NCBI GenBank assembly: GCA_900556095.1 | Contig: USNU01000074.1 | Span: 1 to 6,955, forward strand | Source of the DNA: an uncultured Bacteroidales bacterium | GTDB lineage: Bacteria > Bacteroidota > Bacteroidia > Bacteroidales > Paludibacteraceae | Direction: 5' to 3' | DNA length: 6,955 nucleotides | In this document: positions 1-4,880 of the stretch, piece by piece | Position numbering within the stretch: position 1 is the stretch's first letter | Layout: each line of letters opens with the position of its first letter | The notes under the pieces: model-generated | Database searches by the model: none | Told to the model about the DNA's origin: nothing | Seen by the model: only the letters and a program-made list of their open reading frames with translations | Program-made: the position numbers and the translations under genes

Positions 1-87
1 ATTCCGTTCCCTGATATAGCAGAGCCTGTTCTGCTTTCCGTCCCACCTCCGTCCCCGCTCTTCGAAGATGAGAAAAAGGTGCTTTGA
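1..87 (+). CDS. Possible C-terminal tail of an upstream gene (partial, 5' end outside window)
   Basis: Frame 1 is open from the left edge to a TGA at 85-87 and would encode 28 residues ending in a proline-rich then acidic tail (PPPSPLFEDEKKVL). The other two plus frames close within the first 20 bases. The segment is more GC-rich than the AT-rich DNA that follows the stop, which fits a gene end at this point. The fragment is too short to assign to a family. A minus-strand frame is also open from an ATG at 165 to the left edge, so the strand is not certain. Function unknown. Confidence 0.35.
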   Translation: MPFPDIAEPVLLSVPPPSPLFEDEKKVL

Positions 88-224
88 GAACACAAACAAA
101 CCGACACGGCAATATAGTCCGAAAGAAACTGATTTTGAAGCACTTAGGGATAAACAAATACTGCATATTCACTATAAAATAAACCAAATACTCGGAGAAA
201 AATTGAATTTTATGACACCTCTTG

Positions 225-256
225 ATTGCTTTTTCAAATATTTTTCACTAACTTTG
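225..256 (+). promoter_or_regulatory. Bacteroidota-type promoter (-33 / -7) for the membrane-protein operon
   Basis: TAACTTTG at 249-256 matches the Bacteroidota -7 consensus TAnnTTTG exactly. ATTG at 225-228 sits 20 bp upstream as a -33 element, one base off TTTG. The spacing equals that of the two promoters at 3303-3372. Transcription should start near 263, which places the ATG at 345 in the message and argues against in-frame starts further upstream. Confidence 0.7.
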
Positions 257-269
257 CACTTGCTTGTTG

Positions 270-302
270 AATGCTACGCTGCATTTCTCACACCAATGTG
301 TG
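270..302 (+). promoter_or_regulatory. Two tandem small hairpins in the 5' leader
   Basis: The predicted leader holds AATGC (270-274) paired with GCATT (281-285), and CACAC (289-293) paired with GTGTG (298-302). Both stems are perfect over 5 bp with loops of 6 and 4 nt. No U-run follows, so they are not terminators. They could affect message stability or translation, but stems this short can arise by chance. Confidence 0.25.
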
Positions 303-344
303 CAAAAATGTTACGGACCTTACTTTTCAAATTATATCAATATT

Positions 345-1061
345 ATGGAAGACGAAAGAAGAGAAAGAACATCCGGTATCAAACTATGGATTGGAATTGT
401 AATCGGTCTGGTTATCGGTTACATAATTGGTATCAATGGGTATATCCGCGTAGAAAAAGATAATAAACCATCTGAAGAAACCACCGTAGCGCAAACAGCA
501 CCGATTCAGGAAAAGCCTATTCCTGAGAAACCGACAACTCTTGCTAAGAAAGAAAATACCACTGCGCGTTCTGCAACGAAAAGCAAAAGTAAAACTAAGA
601 CTGCTACCACGACACAGACACATACTTCCACAAAAAAGTCAGCACAATCTGAACAAAAATATACGCAAGCAGTTGCAAAAGCAAAGGAACTTTCTGTGCC
701 CTACAGCGAACCACAGAAAGAAGAACCACAAGTGGGAACGGATGCCAATGCGGTTGTAATGACCTCTTATTCTCATGATTGGGTGCAACCTAATGCACAA
801 ATATCCGTAAAGAACAATACGGATAAGGAAATCACCTCAATCACGGGGCGTATGATTTATTATGATATGTCGGGCAATATGCTTGATTATCAAGATTTCA
901 CCAAACGCATAGATATTGATGCGGGTATGACCAAACGCTTTGAACTTCGCGGGTATAACTATGAAGAAAGTTACGCATACTATAAAAGCAAAACTATCAT
1001 TGGTGAAAGTTACAAGAAATACAAAGTAGAATTCCAACTCAAATCATATACCTACAAATGA
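345..1061 (+). CDS. Single-pass membrane-anchored protein with glycine-zipper helix, charged stalk and C-terminal beta-rich domain
   Basis: The 238-residue product starts at ATG 345. Earlier in-frame starts (for example TTG 264) lie at or before the predicted transcription start. A short charged N-terminus (MEDERRERTS) precedes one membrane helix at about residues 12-34, with glycines at 17, 21, 25 and 29 (GxxxGxxxGxxxG). Residues 38-135 are a low-complexity Lys/Thr/Pro/Glu-rich segment, probably an extended stalk. Residues 136-238 look like a folded beta-sandwich-type domain (VKNNTDKEI, then GRMIYYDMSGNMLDY and DAGMTKRFEL), resembling the FxLYD-like or Ig-like domains attached to Bacteroidota membrane anchors. 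That similarity is from memory of the pattern and is not proven. The domain presumably lies in the periplasm, but topology is inferred. The stop overlaps the next start (ATGA), so the two genes are probably translationally coupled. Exact function unknown. Confidence 0.85.
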   Translation: MEDERRERTSGIKLWIGIVIGLVIGYIIGINGYIRVEKDNKPSEETTVAQTAPIQEKPIPEKPTTLAKKENTTARSATKSKSKTKTATTTQTHTSTKKSAQSEQKYTQAVAKAKELSVPYSEPQKEEPQVGTDANAVVMTSYSHDWVQPNAQISVKNNTDKEITSITGRMIYYDMSGNMLDYQDFTKRIDIDAGMTKRFELRGYNYEESYAYYKSKTIIGESYKKYKVEFQLKSYTYK

Positions 1062-1285
1062 CAATCTCTATTCCTCTTTTGCGCATAGTGGTAGAACCTG
1101 CGTTCTGGATGATCCTGATGATTGTCCCCGCAGTATATCTCTGCTATTGGGTGTGGTTTGGTATCACGTGCAAGATGGCCAAGAAACGGCATCGCGACCC
1201 GTTAGGATGGGTGTTACTCTCTTTTTGCATTAGCCCGATATGGGTATGGATTCTCCTGCTGATAGTCGGAGACAAAAAAGAATAA
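1058..1285 (+). CDS. Small two-helix membrane protein
   Basis: The 75-residue product has two hydrophobic segments, about residues 14-37 and 48-70, joined by a basic loop (KMAKKRHRDPLG) and ending in GDKKE. By the positive-inside rule the loop should be cytoplasmic, with both ends outside. The short loop-WxLLSFxxSP-helix-GDKKE layout resembles small membrane proteins common in Bacteroidales, but no family name can be given with confidence. Its ATG overlaps the TGA of the preceding gene in an ATGA junction, which supports a genuine gene and coupling to the glycine-zipper protein. It may be a membrane partner of that protein (inference). Confidence 0.75.
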   Translation: MTISIPLLRIVVEPAFWMILMIVPAVYLCYWVWFGITCKMAKKRHRDPLGWVLLSFCISPIWVWILLLIVGDKKE

Positions 1286-1340
1286 ACAATATGAATACCT
1301 GTTACACTCATAACATAGCCACAATAGAGAAAGCAGCATT

Positions 1341-2882
1341 ATGCCTTTAGAACTGAGATATGCATTACGGAAAGACACTAACGAATTGGTGTTTGTAGAT
1401 GATGTGCCCAGTGGATTACAATGTGAATGTCTCTGTCCTCATTGTCAAAAAGTGTTAGTCGCTAAAAAAGGAAACAAGAGAGAACATCATTTTGCACACT
1501 ATAACAATGCGGATTGTACTGGTGCTCGAATGACGGCATTACATCTAATGGCACAAAACATTCTGCAAACTACAAAACAAGTGATGCTCCCTGCTTACAA
1601 TACAGAATCTATACAAAGAGAAGCACGTTCTATCACTTTTGACGAAGTTACATTAGAATACAGCATTACAGACCACGGAATTAGACGGAAACCTGATTGT
1701 GTTGGTCGAATAATTAAAAACGGACAAAAATACACATTATGGATTGAGATTCTCGTCACACACAAAGTGGACGAGGAAAAAGAAAAAGACATCAAAGCAT
1801 TACGGCAACATTGCATTGAGATTGATTTGTCCGATATGCTCAATACCGACTATGATGAACAAAGTGTGAAAGAACGTCTCCTTACAAAAACAGACAATCG
1901 TCATTGGATAGCATATCCTGAGTTAGACGAAAAAAACAACAGACTTCGATTACAGGCGTTAGAAGAAGAAAAAGCAAGACGATTACAAGAAGCACAAGAG
2001 CGACAAGAAAAAACACAAAGAATCCAAGAAGAAAAAGCACGATGTGAACAAATAACCAAAGCATGGCTACAAATGCCAACTGAAGAATTAACCCAACAAA
2101 TCATTCAATCCATATCTGTGCACCCCTACAAGTCTGATGAAGTTTCCGCTTATGCTTTCTTATTTTCTAATTGTAATTGGGTAACTTTTATTGATGCTCT
2201 TCCTAAAAACGAATATGGATTACGTGTATTCTACACGTTGTCAAACTACTATTGGAAGGACATCTGTTTCGACTACCGAGTTTACAGAAAAGCAATAGAC
2301 AAACTATGGTTCAAAAAAGATAATTTAACTATAGAAGAGACTATTGAATTGGAATATCTCGTTTCACTATATATGTTGAAACAATTGGGGCAGACATACG
2401 GTGGTGCTGTGCCCAAAACATACAAGACTCTAAAACGTACTTTTACAAAGAGTGCAAATTTTAGAAAACAAGTTTTTATAGTTCTATCTTTTAGGTATTA
2501 TCACCCATTTGGTTGTGGAATTAACTCCTTTGATAAACTGGCAGAATACATAATAAACTCCTATCCTGCACTCATCCCTCTTTTATTACAAGTCATTGAT
2601 TATATGCAACAATGCCATCCACAAAGTTTGTCTTTAATCAATGGAAACAACCTTATAGATAGATTTCGAGATATTGATTGCAGCAACATTGTCAGTCCTG
2701 AATATGTAGAAAGTATCCTACAAGTATGTTTTCCTAAAATCTTTCATCGACAATTAAACGTGCCACAAGAATTACCGACATTGCAATCCAATGCCAAACA
2801 GACCGATGACATATTCACAGAAGAATTTGAAAGAGATTGGAAAGTGCTAAAAGAGTGGTATAATACACACTCCAACAACTAA
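1341..2882 (+). CDS. CoiA-like family protein (zinc cluster plus nuclease-like core) with long C-terminal extension
   Basis: The 513-residue product matches the CoiA-like pattern. N-terminal Cys28, Cys30, Cys32 and Cys35 (CxCxCPHC) are followed by KKGNKREHHFAH (His49, His50, His53) and Cys59, probably binding zinc. The core follows: RRKPD (Asp119), a strand ending in WIEILVTHKVDEEK (Glu136), and CIEIDLSD at 158-165. This fits a PD-(D/E)xK-like fold in which the usual lysine of ExK is leucine. Residues 196-240 are a charged Glu/Lys/Arg/Gln coiled coil. Residues 240-513 are mostly helical and were not recognised. CoiA proteins are known from natural competence, but Bacteroidota homologues are widespread and their role is not established. 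The nearest upstream gene ends 55 nt earlier with no clear promoter between, so it may share that transcript. Its codons are AT-rich compared with the genes to the right. The start is the first in-frame ATG with a full N-terminal domain. Confidence 0.85.
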   Translation: MPLELRYALRKDTNELVFVDDVPSGLQCECLCPHCQKVLVAKKGNKREHHFAHYNNADCTGARMTALHLMAQNILQTTKQVMLPAYNTESIQREARSITFDEVTLEYSITDHGIRRKPDCVGRIIKNGQKYTLWIEILVTHKVDEEKEKDIKALRQHCIEIDLSDMLNTDYDEQSVKERLLTKTDNRHWIAYPELDEKNNRLRLQALEEEKARRLQEAQERQEKTQRIQEEKARCEQITKAWLQMPTEELTQQIIQSISVHPYKSDEVSAYAFLFSNCNWVTFIDALPKNEYGLRVFYTLSNYYWKDICFDYRVYRKAIDKLWFKKDNLTIEETIELEYLVSLYMLKQLGQTYGGAVPKTYKTLKRTFTKSANFRKQVFIVLSFRYYHPFGCGINSFDKLAEYIINSYPALIPLLLQVIDYMQQCHPQSLSLINGNNLIDRFRDIDCSNIVSPEYVESILQVCFPKIFHRQLNVPQELPTLQSNAKQTDDIFTEEFERDWKVLKEWYNTHSNN

Positions 2883-3274
2883 TCGAATATGCGTTTGGCG
2901 ATGTATGTGGCCAGGGCGACTTGCCAATTGGATTGCCATTGGACATAGTCTTTCTGAGTGGGACTGCTGATGATGCTGTCCACTTTGATAATCATAGGTG
3001 TTTCTTCCACCTTGGTTTTGCCCGTATAGTAGTTTTCCCGCGAGGATGTCCACGTTGTATACAACAAACCGCTCATCGGTTCATCTCTGACAATCAACAC
3101 CAGACTGTCAATGGTTATATCGTCCACCCCCATCGTACTCATTGTTTGTATCATAAGCGGGAGATTTTCTCGTTCCCCATTAAGAACGATCTGTTGAGCA
3201 TCTTCCGGTTTGAGTTTTGAAGAACAAGATGCCAACACAAAAAAGACAGACAAAAAGAAGATATGCTTTTTCAT
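2879..3274 (-). CDS. Small lipoprotein of unknown function
   Basis: The 131-residue product has a classic lipoprotein signal: MKKH, a hydrophobic stretch (IFFLSVFFVL) and the lipobox LASC with Cys17 as the lipidated residue. The residues after Cys17 (SSKLKPED) lack the acidic cluster at +2 to +5 that marks surface export in Bacteroidota, so periplasmic-facing anchoring is more likely (inference). The mature part of about 115 residues includes VDDITIDSLVLIVRDEP and a C-terminal SNWQVALATYIAKRIFD; no family was recognised. It has its own promoter at 3303-3334 and a short AT-rich leader. Its TAG stop overlaps the TAA of the convergent CoiA-like gene. The plus-strand open frame inside it (2921-3220) lacks any such signals. 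Confidence 0.85.
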   Translation of the reverse strand: MKKHIFFLSVFFVLASCSSKLKPEDAQQIVLNGERENLPLMIQTMSTMGVDDITIDSLVLIVRDEPMSGLLYTTWTSSRENYYTGKTKVEETPMIIKVDSIISSPTQKDYVQWQSNWQVALATYIAKRIFD

Positions 3275-3302
3275 GGTAATATAAATTTAATAAATTACAG
3301 CA

Positions 3303-3334
3303 CAAAGGTATATATTTTCTACGATGTATGCAAA
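3303..3334 (-). promoter_or_regulatory. Bacteroidota-type promoter for the lipoprotein gene
   Basis: Read on the minus strand, TTTG (3334-3331) is followed after exactly 20 bp by TACCTTTG (3310-3303), matching both elements of the Bacteroidota consensus. The start site is expected near 3296, giving a leader of roughly 20 nt before the ATG at 3274. Confidence 0.8.
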
Positions 3335-3344
3335 TAAACATTTG
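3331..3344. repeat. Inverted repeat joining the two divergent -33 elements
   Basis: CAAAT and ATTTG form perfect 5-bp arms around AAAC. The outer four bases of each arm are the -33 elements of the two divergent promoters, so the inverted repeat is centred at 3337.5, as is the whole promoter pair. Part of the symmetry follows from having two -33 boxes back to back; an operator role is possible but unproven. Confidence 0.45.
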
Positions 3345-3372
3345 TATATGTGCAAGAATTGTCGTAACTTTG
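3341..3372 (+). promoter_or_regulatory. Bacteroidota-type promoter for the DUF2130 gene
   Basis: TTTG (3341-3344), a 20-bp spacer and TAACTTTG (3365-3372) match the consensus at both elements. Transcription should begin near 3379, so the in-frame ATG at 3328 cannot be used and the ATG at 3424 is the start, with a leader of about 45 nt. Confidence 0.8.
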
Positions 3373-3423
3373 TACGCAGGAAAAGATATTTATAGAATCA
3401 GGATAACAGAACCAAAGACTGAT

Positions 3424-4740
3424 ATGGACAGGGAATTGAAATGCCCGCATTGCGGGAGTGTGTTTACAGTGGACGAGGCGGATTATGCCGCAATTTTGAA
3501 CCAAGTGCGCAACGAAGAGTTTCAACAGGAGTTGAACCGTCGTGTTGTAGAATTGGAGCGCACGCACAAGGCAGAGCAACAGACGGAGCGGTTGCGCTCG
3601 GAGCAGGCATACCAAGCGGAGATTAGCAAGAAAACACAGGAACTGACAGCCCTGCGTGCGGACAAAGAGAAAGAACTGACCACCCTGCGAATGCAAAAGG
3701 AGCAGGAGATGATGACACTGCGAATGCAGAAAGAACAGGAAATTGCCGCACTCAAAGCCACTATTGCACAGAGCGGAGACAAACAGGAGATTGCCGTAAT
3801 GGAGGTGCGTCAGAAAGCGGCTAATGTATTGAAAGACAGAGAACAGCAGATACTGCAACTACAGAACCGGATTACCACTGCGCAGAACGAGGCGGCTCTC
3901 AACGAGGCGCATATTCGTCAGGGCTATGAGCAGAAACTGACCCAAATGCAGGAGCAGGTGGACTACTACAAAGAGATGAAACTGCGTCTCTCGACAAAGA
4001 TGATTGGCGAGTCATTGGAACAGCATTGCAGCGCGGAATACAACCGCAACCTGCGTCCCGTAATGCCCGGTGCCTATTTCGAGAAAGACAACGATGCATC
4101 GGAAGGCAGCAAGGGTGACTTTATCTTCCGCGACTTTGCCGACGGGCAGGAGTATGTATCGATAATGTTCGAGATGAAGAACGAAGCGGACGCCACCGCC
4201 AACAAGCACAAGAACGAGGACTTCTTCAAGAAATTGGACGAAGACCGCCGCAAGAAAGGCTGCGAGTATGCCGTGTTGGTTACGTTGCTCGAACCCGACA
4301 GTGAACTATACAACGGCGGCATAGTGGACGTGTCGTACCGATATGAGAAGATGTATGTCATTCGTCCTCAGTTCTTTATCCCGCTGATTACGCTGCTCGT
4401 ACAGACCAGCAAAAAGACCATTGACTACCAGCGTCAGTTGGCGATAGCACAGAGTCAGAGTATCGACGTTACGAATTTTGAAAACAAACTAAACGAGTTT
4501 AAGGACGGTTTTGCCCGCAACTACGACCTTGCCAGCCGCAAATTCCACACCGCCATCGAGGAGATAGACAAGACTATCGACCACCTGCAGAAAGTGCGCC
4601 AGGCACTGGTCGGGTCGGAGGATAACCTGCGCCTTGCCAACAACAAAGCCGAAGGGCTGACCATCAAAAAACTAACCTACGGCAACCCGACCATGAAGCA
4701 GAAATTCGACGAAGCCCGTACGGCGGATGCTAAAGAATAG
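3424..4740 (+). CDS. DUF2130 family protein (coiled coil plus candidate PD-(D/E)xK-like domain)
   Basis: The 438-residue product, counted from ATG 3424, is recognised as DUF2130 from its start ([20 protein letters not shown]) and its core ([45 protein letters not shown]). A CPHC motif lies at residues 7-10. Residues 25-190 are a long coiled coil that includes three 11-residue repeats (76-108). The conserved domain covers about 192-335, and a second helical segment (335-400) precedes a short tail ([20 protein letters not shown]). Within the domain, Gly231-Asp232, Glu250-Met-Lys252 and a following helix and strand ([22 protein letters not shown]) resemble a PD-(D/E)xK nuclease core, with an overall layout like RmuC (coiled coil then nuclease-like domain). 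The family's cellular role is not established, and nuclease activity is inference. It is cytoplasmic, with no signal peptide, and has its own promoter. Codon use is more GC-rich than in the genes to the left. Confidence 0.92.
   Translation: MDRELKCPHCGSVFTVDEADYAAILNQVRNEEFQQELNRRVVELERTHKAEQQTERLRSEQAYQAEISKKTQELTALRADKEKELTTLRMQKEQEMMTLRMQKEQEIAALKATIAQSGDKQEIAVMEVRQKAANVLKDREQQILQLQNRITTAQNEAALNEAHIRQGYEQKLTQMQEQVDYYKEMKLRLSTKMIGESLEQHCSAEYNRNLRPVMPGAYFEKDNDASEGSKGDFIFRDFADGQEYVSIMFEMKNEADATANKHKNEDFFKKLDEDRRKKGCEYAVLVTLLEPDSELYNGGIVDVSYRYEKMYVIRPQFFIPLITLLVQTSKKTIDYQRQLAIAQSQSIDVTNFENKLNEFKDGFARNYDLASRKFHTAIEEIDKTIDHLQKVRQALVGSEDNLRLANNKAEGLTIKKLTYGNPTMKQKFDEARTADAKE
3649..3747 (+). repeat. 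Three tandem 33-bp units encoding 11-residue coiled-coil repeats
   Basis: Units at 3649-3681, 3682-3714 and 3715-3747 encode (A/T)LRxxKExExxx repeats in the DUF2130 protein. The second and third units are near-identical in protein (TLRMQKEQE twice), while synonymous bases differ between them. The period of 11 residues is a hendecad, expected to give a nearly straight coiled coil. Confidence 0.85.
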
Positions 4741-4767
4741 TTAATAAAAAGAGGTGGCAAAAACGGC

Positions 4768-4799
4768 TTATCCACAGGGTATCCTCTCGGTATCCACCC
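4768..4799 (+). promoter_or_regulatory. Perfect DnaA-box sequence within three phased TATCC motifs
   Basis: TTATCCACA at 4768-4776 is identical to the strong E. coli DnaA box. TATCC recurs at 4769, 4780 and 4791, exactly 11 bp apart, so all three face the same side of the helix. The first and third copies extend to TATCCAC. The site could bind DnaA or another regulator upstream of the helicase gene. A single 9-mer match can occur by chance, and no AT-rich unwinding element or dnaA gene is visible, so it is not called an origin. Confidence 0.4.
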
Positions 4800-4820
4800 G
4801 ACATTTCCATACAAAAGAGC

Positions 4821-4837
4821 CTTTAAGGTTATTAAAG
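4821..4837. repeat. Short inverted repeat upstream of the helicase gene
   Basis: CTTTAA (4821-4826) and TTAAAG (4832-4837) form perfect 6-bp arms around GGTTA. A flanking CAAA/TTTG pair could extend the stem across an uneven internal loop. There is no following U-run, so it is a weak terminator candidate at best; it may be an operator or chance. Confidence 0.3.
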
Positions 4838-4880
4838 ACTTTGAGGGCATTTACACACTTACCAATTTACAAATTGTCTA

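Larger units (their letters stand above)
88..344. other. Intergenic region and 5' leader
   Basis: This AT-rich stretch has no convincing gene. It contains the promoter at 225-256 and, downstream of the expected transcription start near 263, a leader of about 80 nt with two small hairpins (270-285 and 289-302). No tRNA-like fold or strong terminator was seen between 88 and 220. Confidence 0.6.
4741..4880. other. Intergenic spacer between DUF2130 and helicase genes
   Basis: This 140-bp spacer contains the phased TATCC cluster (4768-4799) and an inverted repeat (4821-4837). No convincing -7/-33 promoter pair or rho-independent terminator was found, so it is unclear whether the helicase gene is read from its own promoter or through from upstream. 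Confidence 0.6.

Noticed and set aside
264..344. In-frame N-terminal extension of the glycine-zipper protein from TTG 264
   Set aside because: The codon sits at the predicted transcription start, and the extra residues add no signal; ATG 345 gives a normal short charged N-terminus before the helix.
68..463. Plus-strand open frame of 131 codons
   Set aside because: It runs across the promoter and leader and then out of frame into the glycine-zipper gene; its composition (many Arg, Trp, Tyr, Cys) is that of a shadow frame.
1291..1350. A 19-codon open frame that overlaps the CoiA-like start, possible leader peptide
   Set aside because: It has no ribosome-binding signal, attenuator hairpin or informative residue run; such short frames are common by chance.
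2921..3220. Plus-strand open frame of 99 codons opposite the lipoprotein gene
   Set aside because: The minus strand has a signal peptide, lipobox and matching promoter; the plus frame is His/Cys/Phe-rich without any recognisable feature.
3328..3423. In-frame N-terminal extension of the DUF2130 protein
   Set aside because: ATG 3328 lies upstream of the promoter at 3341-3372, and DUF2130 proteins normally begin just before the CPHC motif, as with ATG 3424.
3319..3858. Minus-strand open frame of 179 codons opposite the DUF2130 coiled coil
   Set aside because: Its Leu/Phe/Cys-rich, low-complexity translation is the expected antisense of a Glu/Lys/Gln-rich coiled coil, and the plus-strand gene is well supported.
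4768..4799. Replication origin
   Set aside because: Only one perfect DnaA box is present, with no clear unwinding element and no dnaA, dnaN or replication initiator gene in the window.
4840..4866. Promoter for the helicase gene using TTTG at 4840-4843
   Set aside because: No TAnnTTTG element lies at the right distance downstream, and read as a -7 element it lacks the TA.
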